Shown: positions 25,685 through 34,706 of the stretch, piece after piece
Numbering within the stretch: the stretch's first letter is position 1
How the letters are laid out: every line of letters starts with the position of its first letter
From: Clostridiaceae bacterium HFYG-1003
Lineage (GTDB): Bacteria > Bacillota > Clostridia > Clostridiales > Clostridiaceae
NCBI GenBank assembly: GCA_024579835.1
Contig: CP102060.1
Span: 558,001 to 622,000 of the forward strand
Direction of reading: 5' to 3'
DNA length: 64,000 nucleotides
Notes under the pieces: model-generated
Seen by the model: the letters and a program-made list of their open reading frames with translations, nothing else
What the model was told of the DNA's origin: nothing
Databases searched by the model: none
Made by a program: the position numbers and the translations under genes

Positions 25685-26052
25685 CGGTATACTCCTTTCC
25701 ATTGTTTTGTTTTCTTTTCTTTCTAATCTTGTGACTTGATTAAAGCTTCACTTGTTTCGTCTGATTTGTTGCATGGAAACTTGATTCATTCTTTTCCGGG
25801 TTCAATTTACTCATCTGAAAGGACTGTCTCCCGCGAAAAGCGGAAGTTACAGTTCTGGTCGGGACCGTTCCTCCGGAACTCTGGGTATGGGGACAGCTGA
25901 TCTCGTATTCCTGAAGGCAGGGGGAAAAAGGGGTCCTCTTCCCGCTGAAATCCAGTATACTGCAGATAGAGCAAACAGAGTGTTGCCTGGGTAACACTCT
26001 GTCCAGGCAACGGGTACCATCAGACTGGGACAAACTGTGCCTGTCATGTTAA
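25685..26052 (-). other. 370-bp region between DUF2200 and cupin genes, with a two-state hairpin
   Basis: No gene. Two overlapping perfect hairpins occur: ACAGAGTGTT with AACACTCTGT (25975-26002, 8-nt loop) and GTTGCCTGG with CCAGGCAAC (25982-26011, 12-nt loop). They share bases and cannot form together. This could be a terminator for DUF2200 or a leader switch for the cupin gene. Confidence 0.5.
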
Positions 26053-26439
26053 TTACTCCGGCCGGTCGACTGCCGGAGGAGTCAGCTTCTCACTTCGAAG
26101 AATTTTGCTCATGGCCTTGCCTTTGGCCAGTTCATCAATCAGCTTGTCCAAATACCGGACTTCACGCATCACAGGGTCTTCGATATTCTCGACCCGGACC
26201 CCGCAGACTACGCCCTGAATTAATTGGCGGGAGGGGTTCAGGAGAGGGGCCTCCCGGAAAAATGTCTCATAATCGACTTCCTGTGCGATTTGACTGTCCA
26301 GCATATCCTGAGAGTATCCGGTAAGCCACCGGATGATTTCATCCACTTCAGCTCGGGTTCTGCCTTTCTTCTCTGCTTTCGCTACGAGCAGTGGATAAAC
26401 CCGGGCAAAGCTCATGCGATAAACTCGGTGTTCGGTCAT
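26053..26439 (-). CDS. DUF2200 family protein
   Basis: A 128-residue soluble protein beginning [42 protein letters not shown], the hallmark of DUF2200, a widespread family of unknown function. The rest ([41 protein letters not shown]) also matches the usual pattern. GGAGGA precedes the start by about 7 nt. Length is close to the family norm. It is separate from pdxST and from the following nuclease pair. Confidence 0.85.
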   Translation of the reverse strand: MTEHRVYRMSFARVYPLLVAKAEKKGRTRAEVDEIIRWLTGYSQDMLDSQIAQEVDYETFFREAPLLNPSRQLIQGVVCGVRVENIEDPVMREVRYLDKLIDELAKGKAMSKILRSEKLTPPAVDRPE

Positions 26440-26890
26440 AATGGTCCTCCTTCGGGCGGATCGGATTTGAAACGGAAAGACGCAGGGACGTCAGCATCCT
26501 ATCAGCAGGCCATCAGGACCTCATGACAGCAGGACGTCAACCGTCTCACGGATCGTTCTCTCATTATATTATAAGTTAATGAACGGGATATTCTAAGTTG
26601 ATGAATTGACAGTAACTTGATTGTACGTCGGCTGAATCAATATTTTCCTGCGCGATCAGAGTGGTTATAGGCCAAGCCGGAGTGTACACCGGATCCGGTG
26701 CCAGGAGTGAGGTCATTTCCTGCGCGGTTCGTCGATCAATATTTGGGATTTTCGTGAAACCGGGCTTGCGGTTGCAGAGAAAATGGACAGAATGTCCCTA
26801 TGATCTGTTATTCTTATTTGGTATAGACAGTTTTGACAGGATCGTAAGTTCAGGTGATGAATAATTTCAAATGACGGAGGAAGCATCCCA
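26440..26890. other. 450-bp intergenic region between DUF2200 and yhaO-like genes
   Basis: No gene seen. It must hold the divergent promoters. TTGATT - 17 bp - ATATTT (about 26617-26645) and TATAGA at about 26821 are weak candidates toward the nuclease genes. Near 26490-26540 several short CAGGACGTCA-like repeats occur. Confidence 0.4.
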
Positions 26891-28024
26891 TTGGAAAAGA
26901 TTAAAATACTGCATTGCGCGGACTGGCATCTGGGGTCATCCCTTTGGTCCATTCCCGAACACGCCGCCCAGCGGGCGGTGGAGCTGCTCGGGAGTTTTCG
27001 GAGAATGACCCGGCTGTGCCAGAAGGAGCAGGTGGATCTGCTTCTCATTGCCGGGGATCTGTTTGAAGGAACTAATATAGATCCGGCGGTGGTTGCTTCG
27101 GTAAAGGAATATTTAGCAGACATTTCCTCCCGGGTTTTTATCGCGCCGGGAAATCATGATTATGCAGCCTTGGATTCTCCGTTCCTGGATCCGGACTGGT
27201 CGGACAATGTCCACATCTTCAGGGGAGGATTGGAACGGGTGGATTTGCCGGATCTTCCGGTATCCGTGTACGGAGCCGCCTTTACCGGATCGCGCCAGGA
27301 GGAAGTACTGCTGCCGCAATCTGATCCGGACTGTGCCGGCCGGATTCGACTGGGAGTGTTCCACGCGGATGTCGTTGGCACCGGCCAATCCTCCGGATAC
27401 CACGGAATTCAGCCGGAGCAGATCCGGGCCACGGGACTGGATTACCTGGCGCTGGGGCATATTCACAAATGCAGCGGCATTCAGCGGGTGGGTCATACCA
27501 CCTGGGCGTACCCGGGCATTCCGGATGGACGGGGTTTCGATGAAACTGGCCGGAAAGGAGTGTATCTGGGTACCGTTCAAGCCGGTGCGGCAGATCTGCA
27601 GTTCGAAAGTCTGTCCAGCCGGCAGTATCTGATTGAACCGGTGGATGTTTCAAGCTTCCGGACGGAGGCACAGGCTGAGGCGGCAATTTTAGCCCAGCTG
27701 AAGGAACGTCACGGCGACTCCTATGCTGATCATTTTTACCGGATCCGACTGACCGGTCGGGTCGGGCTGGAAACCGTCCTGCCCTGGACCGTCATTGAGA
27801 ACCGGCTGGCTGAAACCCTCCATTATGTTCAGCTGCAGGACGAGACCCGGATGGAAGTGGACTTTGACAATCTGGCTCAGGAAACTTCACTGCGGGGCAT
27901 TTTTGTCCGGAAAATGCTGGAAGCGGTAGCGGGCGGCGACGAAGCTCAGAATAACCGGATGCGCCAGGCGTTGGAAGCGGGACTGCGAGCTTTGGAAGGG
28001 CAGGTGATTGACTGTGATCATTAA
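26891..28024 (+). CDS. YhaO/SbcD-type DNA repair metallophosphoesterase
   Basis: A 377-residue Mre11-like nuclease subunit. Metal-site motifs: ILHCADWHLG at 6-15, IAGDLFEG, APGNHDY, and LALGHIHK with the GxPDGRGFDETGRKG segment typical of YhaO. It works with the next gene's ATPase on DNA ends. The start is TTG at 26891 with GGAGGAAG 7 nt upstream. The C-terminal third is an adaptor domain that would dock on the ATPase. It overlaps the following gene, so both are made together. Confidence 0.92.
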   Translation: MEKIKILHCADWHLGSSLWSIPEHAAQRAVELLGSFRRMTRLCQKEQVDLLLIAGDLFEGTNIDPAVVASVKEYLADISSRVFIAPGNHDYAALDSPFLDPDWSDNVHIFRGGLERVDLPDLPVSVYGAAFTGSRQEEVLLPQSDPDCAGRIRLGVFHADVVGTGQSSGYHGIQPEQIRATGLDYLALGHIHKCSGIQRVGHTTWAYPGIPDGRGFDETGRKGVYLGTVQAGAADLQFESLSSRQYLIEPVDVSSFRTEAQAEAAILAQLKERHGDSYADHFYRIRLTGRVGLETVLPWTVIENRLAETLHYVQLQDETRMEVDFDNLAQETSLRGIFVRKMLEAVAGGDEAQNNRMRQALEAGLRALEGQVIDCDH

Positions 28025-31000
28025 AGAAATGTATCTGGACCGGTTCGGCCGGTTCCAGGATTATTCCCTGACGCTGGGTCAGGGCCTGCAGGTGATCCAC
28101 GGGGCCAATGAAGAAGGCAAAAGCACGCTGATGGCGTTTCTTCAGATGATGTTCTACGGGTCCAGCGGCCGAGGCCGGGATGTCGCGGGCAATTTGCGCA
28201 AAAAATACCGCCCCTGGGATGGCAGCCCAATGAAGGGGCACCTGATTTTTGAGGCGGATGGAACCACGTACCGCCTGGAGCGGGTGTTTGGCCAGAGCAA
28301 TGTCACCGATCAGGTCAGTCTGTTCAACGAAACAACCGGGGAACGGATCCGGGTAAAAGCCAGGAAAGAGCCCGGGGTGGAATATCTCGGACTGGGAGAG
28401 GATGCTTTTGCCCGAAGTGTGTTTATCAGTCAGGGAGCCAGCCTGATCCGCGACGGAGCCAAACAGGAGGAACTGACCCAGCGTCTGCTCAATCTGGTAA
28501 CCACAGGCAGCGAGGAGGTTTCTTACCAGTCAGCGCTGGACTCCATGAATCAGGCCAGAGAACGGCTGGTCAGCAAAAATCAGAAGAACGGACTGCTGGT
28601 TCTGGCTCGCCAGGAGGTTGAACACCTGGAGGAGCGCCGCCGAGCCGCGCAGGCCGAAGAACTGGAGAAGCTGGCTGCCCAGGAGGAGCTGGAGCGCGAG
28701 CAAAACTGCCGCCGGGAACTGATTGAGCGCAAAGCCGTCCTGGACAGGGAACAGAAGAAAAACGAAGGCATCCTTCGGACCCATCAGCTGGCCGCTGCCA
28801 TTGACCGGGAAACCCGGCATCTGGAGCTGACCCGGCAGATGAATGCCCTGGAGGCTCGGCTGACATATTCCGGCGGCCGGATGGATCGGAGCTATCTGTC
28901 CGCTGCGGATGAGATGCTGCGTCGAATTCATCAGAACGAGGCCAAAACCCAATCGCTGGAAGAAAATCTGTCAGCCCGCGAAACCGAGCTTGAGGCGCTG
29001 GATTCGGACCGAACCAGTCCTCTGGAGGAACCGCTGGAAGAGCTGAAAGCCAACGAGGTGCGGCAGTCCGAACTGGAGGAACAGCTTCAGGTGACGCGCC
29101 GGCAGCTGCAGGAGCTGCGCCTTTACCGCACAGCCATTCAGAAAGCGGAGCTGCTGTCTGGTCAGTGCGAAGAGACTTCCGCCGAAGTGCGGGAAGCTGA
29201 GGTCGAACTGACACAGCTGGAAGAGCAGTACAAGGTTGTGCGCGTTGAACTGGAGGAGGCAAAACAGGCTAAGGAGCAGCAGCGCCAGACTCAGTGGCAG
29301 AAAGAGCAGGAAATCAGGCAGCTCGAGGAAGCCATGGCGCGCAGCCGGCTCCAGGTGGGGCAGTGGCAGGCGGATCTCAGTCACAATGCCGGTCAGATCT
29401 CGAAGGAAACACCCTCCGGTTCATACAGCAACAGAAGCCGGGCTCTTCCGGCACTGACGCTTTCAGGTCTGGCGGTTCTGCTTGCCCTCATTCTGGGCAG
29501 TCAGGTTCACCCGGGATTCTATGGAGTCCTGATCCTGGCATTGCTGTTTGCTGCCTGGGGATATCGCGGGCTTCCGGGAGCGGCTGATTCCCGGGGGGAA
29601 GCTGGACCCGATGAGGCAGACCAGCTGCGGGCAATGCTCTTGAATCAGATCGACCAGCTGGAAAAGGAGCAGGCCGGCAGCCTGGTGCAGCACACAGCGC
29701 TCACCCGGGAGGTCGGGGAGCTCACACAGGGCTATAACAGGTCAATCCAGCGGCTGGCCGAAATGGAAGCCAGGTATGGTGCAACAGAAACGCAGCTGGA
29801 CGAAGTCCGGCGCCGTGTCCTGGGACTGACCAGCCGGCTCAGTGCACTGACCCGGGAGCATGAGGAGCTGCAGAGAGAACTGGAGCAGTTCACCGTCAAG
29901 GGGACAAAGCTGGATGAACTGAATCTGCTGGAAGAGCTGGATCAGATGCAGCAAACAGGTCAGTGCCTGGAAAAACGACATGCCGAGCTGTTGGATTTGC
30001 TGGAGGCCAGAGATCTGACGGATGCGATTCAGAAGGTGCTTACCAGTCAGATGTCGCTCCAGAGAGCACAGCAGCTGGGGCGCGAGATCTCAAAATTAAG
30101 GCAGGAACTGGAACAACTGGCCGCACAGCGGACCGAACACATCAACGACCTGCTGACACATCTGCAGCCATACCGCACCGTGAAGACCCTGGAGGAAACC
30201 ACTGGGCTGATGCAGGATCTGACTGAAGACCTGGAGCGGTGCCAGCAGCTCTCCATTCAGCGGGAAGCCGGTGAACAGAACCGTCAGGAGCTGGAAAAGA
30301 ACCATACGCTGGAAGAGTTGAAACTTCTTTGGTCAGAATCTTCAGCGGATGAGCGCGATGCCGCCCTGCCGGATCCGGACGATCTCCGGGATCTGGAACA
30401 TCAGGCGGAGATGCTGACGGGTCAGATCCACGCCCTGGACCGTACGCTGGCGGCAAGAGAAGCGGAACTGCGTGAGAAATACCGATCCCGTGAAAATCTC
30501 AGCCAGGTGGAGGAACGACTGGATCAAGCCCGGATGAACGTCAAGGGCAAACAGGAGCAATATGAGATACTGACCCTGGCCCAGACAAAGCTGACAGAAG
30601 CCTTTGAGGAGCTGCAGCAAAGCTTCGGACCGCTCCTGAACGATCGCACCGGAGCCATTCTGCGACGGCTGACCCGGGATAAATATCAGAATGTTCGAGT
30701 CAGCCGCAGCTTTGATATTATGGTGGAGGATGGGAATCAGCGTCAGCTGTTTGAGTGGGGTTACCTCAGCGGAGGAACCGTGGATCAGGCATACCTGGCC
30801 CTCCGGCTCGCCATCACAGATCTCATTTCGTCACCTGCTCAGCCCCTGCCTCTGTTCCTGGATGACATCTTCACCCAGTATGATGATGCAAGAGCCAGAG
30901 AGGGGCTGAACTTTCTGAAAGAGCATACCTGCGCCCGACCCGTTCCGCTCCAGACGGTGCTCTTCACCTGCCACGGCCGGATCCGGGACTGGGCCAGTTT

Positions 31001-31034
31001 GATGCCCGAGGTCACAGTTCTGGACCTGACCTGA
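28014..31034 (+). CDS. YhaN/SbcC-type AAA ATPase with long coiled coil and membrane hairpin
   Basis: A 1006-residue ABC-type ATPase: Walker A GANEEGKST at 30-38, extended coiled coil on both sides of a central hydrophobic hairpin (LPALTLSGLAVLLALILG... at about 478-520), then the signature YLSGGTVDQAYLALRLA at 917 and Walker B LPLFLDDIF (Asp950-Asp951). The hydrophobic hairpin replaces the zinc hook of SbcC/Rad50 and is typical of YhaN. GTG at 28014 has AGGTGA 6 nt ahead; a TTG at 28008 is an alternative. Overlaps yhaO by about 10 bp. Confidence 0.9.
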   Translation: MIIKEMYLDRFGRFQDYSLTLGQGLQVIHGANEEGKSTLMAFLQMMFYGSSGRGRDVAGNLRKKYRPWDGSPMKGHLIFEADGTTYRLERVFGQSNVTDQVSLFNETTGERIRVKARKEPGVEYLGLGEDAFARSVFISQGASLIRDGAKQEELTQRLLNLVTTGSEEVSYQSALDSMNQARERLVSKNQKNGLLVLARQEVEHLEERRRAAQAEELEKLAAQEELEREQNCRRELIERKAVLDREQKKNEGILRTHQLAAAIDRETRHLELTRQMNALEARLTYSGGRMDRSYLSAADEMLRRIHQNEAKTQSLEENLSARETELEALDSDRTSPLEEPLEELKANEVRQSELEEQLQVTRRQLQELRLYRTAIQKAELLSGQCEETSAEVREAEVELTQLEEQYKVVRVELEEAKQAKEQQRQTQWQKEQEIRQLEEAMARSRLQVGQWQADLSHNAGQISKETPSGSYSNRSRALPALTLSGLAVLLALILGSQVHPGFYGVLILALLFAAWGYRGLPGAADSRGEAGPDEADQLRAMLLNQIDQLEKEQAGSLVQHTALTREVGELTQGYNRSIQRLAEMEARYGATETQLDEVRRRVLGLTSRLSALTREHEELQRELEQFTVKGTKLDELNLLEELDQMQQTGQCLEKRHAELLDLLEARDLTDAIQKVLTSQMSLQRAQQLGREISKLRQELEQLAAQRTEHINDLLTHLQPYRTVKTLEETTGLMQDLTEDLERCQQLSIQREAGEQNRQELEKNHTLEELKLLWSESSADERDAALPDPDDLRDLEHQAEMLTGQIHALDRTLAAREAELREKYRSRENLSQVEERLDQARMNVKGKQEQYEILTLAQTKLTEAFEELQQSFGPLLNDRTGAILRRLTRDKYQNVRVSRSFDIMVEDGNQRQLFEWGYLSGGTVDQAYLALRLAITDLISSPAQPLPLFLDDIFTQYDDARAREGLNFLKEHTCARPVPLQTVLFTCHGRIRDWASLMPEVTVLDLT

Positions 31035-31171
31035 TCCATGGAGCAGGCACAACCATCAGGCAGCCTGAATCATGTTGAAATGGAACCAGGATAAGTTTCC
31101 ATCATAACCAGAAATTGTAGAGCCAGAAAAGCAGCCGTTGCCTTGATCCTTGCCGGTCGGACAAGAACCAA

Positions 31172-31192
31172 AGCAGCGACTGCTCTTTTTTT
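31172..31192 (+). terminator. short intrinsic terminator after yhaN-like gene
   Basis: AGCAG-CGA-CTGCT (31172-31184) followed by C and seven Ts. The stem is short, so strength is uncertain. Confidence 0.55.
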
Positions 31193-31352
31193 GATCTGTT
31201 TCATGATCCAATCAATGATCTATTCAATAACGGTCCACTAACCGGGCTATGATCTGACGAATGATCTTTCCATAGAGATGCCTGCCAGACTGTCTGCATA
31301 GCTGTCTGAACGGTTGCGTGCTGGTCTGCTTTCTCAGGCTGTATAAAAATCA

Positions 31353-31381
31353 TTGACAAATTTCGCCTGGAGATGGATAAT
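31353..31381 (+). promoter_or_regulatory. sigma-A promoter of rho
   Basis: TTGACA (31353-31358), 17-bp spacer, GATAAT (31376-31381), about 285 bp ahead of the rho start codon. Confidence 0.8.
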
Positions 31382-31665
31382 TAGAACAGTAATTTTCTTC
31401 TGATGCCAATGACTTTTGGCGATAAACCGAAATCTCTTAGCCTCTTTTCCATTTCACTGGAATTCTTCTTTCACTCATCAGATGACCCAAGCCTTCCACC
31501 AGTTTTTGTTTTTGTGATCAGCCCAGGTTTTTTTGCATGGAAAAAATCGCTGGGACGCCTTGTTATTCATTGGGTTGTCTGTTCCTTGTATTCCGTTGGT
31601 TTCAACTCATTCCACCCACGACATTTGACATTCACTCTTCGACATCCATCACAGGCAGGTGAACT
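31382..31665 (+). promoter_or_regulatory. long C/T-rich, G-poor leader of rho
   Basis: About 280 nt of pyrimidine-rich, G-poor sequence, the composition of Rho-utilisation sites, with one clear hairpin (CCCAG...CTGGG enclosing T6/A6, 31522-31554). In E. coli rho is autoregulated by Rho acting in its leader; the same is suggested here but is inference. Confidence 0.55.
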
Positions 31666-33300
31666 ATGGAATTTGATTTTAGACGTCTGACCCTTAATGA
31701 ACTGCGGGATCTGGCCAAGGCAAACCAGGTAAAGGGCATTGCCAAGCTGCGCAAGCCGGAACTGATTGCTCTTCTGGAGGAATTGCTGCAGGATTCGGAT
31801 CAGGTAAAACCAGCCGCGGACGAGCTCGATAACAGGACTGGGGATGAGTTTGCTCCCTATCAGCATGAGGCAGACCAGGAGCTGGGGGCGAGTCCCTCAG
31901 CGGAACCGGCGGCGGGGGGCGGTTATCCGCCGCAAATCGGCCAGGCCGTTCAGGAAGCGACAGCTGCCGGAGTGGGGAGCTCAGCAGAAGCCGGTTCGTC
32001 GCGGGAAACATCTTATGTGGATCGGAACGGAATCGCCTTGAAAGAGAAGCTTTCCCGACGGTTTGAACCGATGCGGTCTGAGCGGGACGGGTCCGCGGGT
32101 TATGAACGAAGCACTGCCCGTTCCGCGGAGGATCGGTCGGACTCCGGTGAACGCTCCTTCCCGCCGGATACCATTGAAGTGACAGGTATCCTGGAAATCA
32201 TGGATCAGAACAGCTTCGGCTTCCTTCGCGGCGACAACTACCTGACTACACCGGATGACATTTATGTATCACCCACCCAGATTCGCCGCTTCCGACTGAA
32301 AACCGGGGATGAAGTCGCCGGAAAAACCCGCCCCACCCGGGAAGGGGAGAAATTCAAGGCGCTGTTCTATGTGGATCGCGTCAATGGAGATCCCCCGGGC
32401 AGCGCGATCACGCGCCGGGACTTTGAAACGCTGACCCCGATTTATCCCAATCAGCGGCTTCGTCTGGAAGTTCCGGAACGAAACGACATGTCGACCCGGA
32501 TCATGGATATCATCAGTCCTGTGGGCAAAGGGCAGCGCGGCATGATCGTCGCTCCGCCCAAAGCCGGAAAGACCACGATCCTGAAAAAGATTGCCCAGCA
32601 CATCCACATCAATAACCCGGAGACAGTCCTCATCGTGCTGCTGATTGATGAGCGGCCGGAGGAAGTCACTGATATGAGGGAATCCATCCAGGGTGAAGTC
32701 ATCTACTCGACCTTTGATGAAGATCCGATGAATCATATCAAAGTGGCAGGCATGGTGCTGGAGCGGGCCAAGCGTCTGGTTGAGCATAAGAAGGACGTTG
32801 TCATTCTGCTGGACTCTCTGACCAGACTGTCCCGGGCCTATAACCTGACGGTTACTCCATCGGGCCGGACATTGTCCGGCGGATTGGATCCGGCGGCACT
32901 TCTGATGCCCAAGAAGTTTTTCGGAGCTGCCCGCAACATTCGCAACGGCGGATCACTGACGATTCTGGCCACTGCGCTGGTGGATACCGGCAGCCGGATG
33001 GATGACATGATCTTTGAAGAATTTAAGGGCACGGGCAACATGGAAGTTCATTTGGACCGCCGGCTCCAGGAACGGCGGATTTTCCCGGCCATCGATATAT
33101 ACCGGTCCGGCACCCGAAAGGAAGAACTGATTCTGACCGGCGATGAGCTGGAAGCGGTTCGCAAAATCCGCGCACTGCTCTACCGGACTTCCGAAATCAG
33201 CAAAGTCACTCAAGAACTGATATCACTGCTGGACAATTCAGAAACGAATGAAGAGTTCATGGATGCACTCAAAAAAGTGCAGCTGACCGAACGCAGCTGA
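31666..33300 (+). CDS. rho: transcription termination factor Rho
   Basis: A 544-residue Rho. Order: N-terminal helix-turn region ([17 protein letters not shown]), an inserted acidic/Gly-rich low-complexity segment (about 55-165), the cold-shock-like RNA-binding domain ([21 protein letters not shown] ...), and the hexameric RecA-type motor with Walker [10 protein letters not shown] (296-304), [14 protein letters not shown], and [16 protein letters not shown]. The insertion makes it longer than the E. coli protein (419) and is of the kind known in some Gram-positive Rho proteins. AGGTGAACT precedes the start. Single-gene unit with its own promoter. Confidence 0.97.
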   Translation: MEFDFRRLTLNELRDLAKANQVKGIAKLRKPELIALLEELLQDSDQVKPAADELDNRTGDEFAPYQHEADQELGASPSAEPAAGGGYPPQIGQAVQEATAAGVGSSAEAGSSRETSYVDRNGIALKEKLSRRFEPMRSERDGSAGYERSTARSAEDRSDSGERSFPPDTIEVTGILEIMDQNSFGFLRGDNYLTTPDDIYVSPTQIRRFRLKTGDEVAGKTRPTREGEKFKALFYVDRVNGDPPGSAITRRDFETLTPIYPNQRLRLEVPERNDMSTRIMDIISPVGKGQRGMIVAPPKAGKTTILKKIAQHIHINNPETVLIVLLIDERPEEVTDMRESIQGEVIYSTFDEDPMNHIKVAGMVLERAKRLVEHKKDVVILLDSLTRLSRAYNLTVTPSGRTLSGGLDPAALLMPKKFFGAARNIRNGGSLTILATALVDTGSRMDDMIFEEFKGTGNMEVHLDRRLQERRIFPAIDIYRSGTRKEELILTGDELEAVRKIRALLYRTSEISKVTQELISLLDNSETNEEFMDALKKVQLTERS

Positions 33301-33430
33301 TAACCATGAGAGTCAGTACACAACCGATCGATGGAACCGGATGGTTCGGACTTGACGTATTGAACAGAATTCATGTGATCCGGGGAAAATGAGAGAAACC
33401 GACGGCATTCGACCAATCGGGTGCTTTGGA

Positions 33431-33452
33431 GAGCCGGCAATCCTGCCGGCTC
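33431..33452 (+). terminator. hairpin after rho
   Basis: GAGCCGGCA / TGCCGGCTC (33431-33452) with a 4-nt loop, followed by a second small stem GGGCGGA/TCCGCCC (33459-33476). No T run on the plus strand. Confidence 0.45.
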
Positions 33453-33479
33453 CCGGACGGGCGGATGGCTCCGCCCAAA

Positions 33480-33511
33480 AAATTAAGGATCCCACGGAGT
33501 ACCGTGGGATC
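33480..33511 (-). terminator. intrinsic terminator of rpmE
   Basis: On the minus strand, GATCCCACGG / CCGTGGGATC (33488-33511, 4-nt loop) followed by a T-rich run complementary to 33477-33486. Confidence 0.75.
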
Positions 33512-33534
33512 TCCCTGGAATAATGAACGGGTCA

Positions 33535-33792
33535 TTATTCAGCAGTATTTTCTTCGACCGGGGCGTCAACAGGCGCAGCGTTCTTGACAGTTCTCTTTTC
33601 GAATTTCTTCTTGAACCGATCAACTCTTCCACCGACATCAACGATCTTCTGCTTGCCTGTGAAGAAAGGATGGCACTGAGAACATATTTCAACTTTCAGT
33701 TCGTCCTTTACCGAGCCGGTGACGAAAGTGTTTCCACATGCACACTTAACAACGGATTCGTGGTTGTACTTTGGATGTATGCCTTCTCTCAT
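33535..33792 (-). CDS. rpmE: 50S ribosomal protein L31, zinc-binding type
   Basis: An 85-residue L31 beginning [10 protein letters not shown], with the full zinc set Cys17, Cys19, Cys37, Cys40 (C+ type), and a C-terminal tail extended beyond the usual 66-70 residues ([16 protein letters not shown]). ATG at 33792 has GAGGTG 6 nt ahead; a GTG three codons earlier overlaps that site. In many Clostridia rpmE follows rho in the same direction; here it is inverted and convergent with rho. Confidence 0.95.
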   Translation of the reverse strand: MREGIHPKYNHESVVKCACGNTFVTGSVKDELKVEICSQCHPFFTGKQKIVDVGGRVDRFKKKFEKRTVKNAAPVDAPVEENTAE

Positions 33793-33963
33793 TTTTTTCA
33801 CCTCAAATCATAATTTGTCAGGAACTGTATCAATTAACTATTCAATGATATCAGAACCTCCGATTCAAAGTCAATAAAATTCTCGTAATCCGCGATGTTT
33901 TACAGTATAATATTATCTTGAGAACGGATGCGATTTTTCGGATCCACTGCTGAAGAGGAAACC

Positions 33964-34662
33964 ATGGCTAAATTATATTTTCGATATGGCGCGATGAACT
34001 CAGGAAAATCCACCGCCCTGATGCAGGTCGCCTTCAATTATGAGGAGCGGGGGATGAAGGTCTTTCTGATCAAGCCTCAGATTGACACCAAGGGGGGCGA
34101 TACCCTGATCTCACGCATCGGCGTCTCGCGCCATGTGGATTTGATGGTACAGGGCACCGACCGGTTGTTTGAAATCATAGAAGAACGGCTGAAGACCCAG
34201 CCCATCGACTGCGTTCTGGTAGATGAAGCGCAGTTCCTGAAAACGGCGCAGGTGGATGAACTGCTGGCGGTGACGATTCGCCTGAAGATTCCGGTCATTG
34301 CCTATGGCCTGCGGACGGACTTTTCCACCAATGGCTTTGAGGGCGCACAGCGGCTCCTCCTGCTGGCTCACAGCATTGAGGAGATGAAGACCATCTGCAC
34401 CTGCGGCCGCAAAGCAACGTTCAACGGCCGCAAGGTCAACGGCCGATTTGTTTTCGAAGGCGAGCAGGTGGCCATCGACAATCAGGCGGACATTGAATAC
34501 CAGTCCCTTTGCCCGGATTGCTACTTTCGCCTGAAAGATGAGTATGAAGCCGCAAAGCGGCCGCAAGACAGCCAACCCGACCAGGTCTTCCAGCCCGATC
34601 AGGTCAGCCAGCCCGATCAGGTCAGCCAGGCAGTCGGTTGGTTGTCCCAGTCTGGTGAATAG
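33964..34662 (+). CDS. tdk: thymidine kinase (type II)
   Basis: A 232-residue enzyme with the P-loop GAMNSGKST (9-17), VLVDEAQFL (DEAQ motif), and the zinc-binding lasso CTCGRKAT ... CPDCYF. It phosphorylates thymidine for salvage. ATG at 33964 is preceded by GAGGAAACC; an upstream in-frame ATG gives a non-conserved leader. The C-terminus carries an unusual tail with three near-identical six-residue repeats (QPDQVF/S), encoded by 18-bp DNA repeats. No role for the tail is evident. Confidence 0.95.
   Translation: MAKLYFRYGAMNSGKSTALMQVAFNYEERGMKVFLIKPQIDTKGGDTLISRIGVSRHVDLMVQGTDRLFEIIEERLKTQPIDCVLVDEAQFLKTAQVDELLAVTIRLKIPVIAYGLRTDFSTNGFEGAQRLLLLAHSIEEMKTICTCGRKATFNGRKVNGRFVFEGEQVAIDNQADIEYQSLCPDCYFRLKDEYEAAKRPQDSQPDQVFQPDQVSQPDQVSQAVGWLSQSGE
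34573..34626 (+). repeat. three 18-bp in-frame tandem repeats in tdk
   Basis: Units at 34573, 34591 and 34609 encode QPDQV(F/S) near the C-terminus of thymidine kinase; units 2 and 3 are identical. Confidence 0.85.
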
Positions 34663-34706
34663 AAAAGTCGCACGAAAAGTATTTTTTAAGATAAGGAATG
34701 AAAAGC

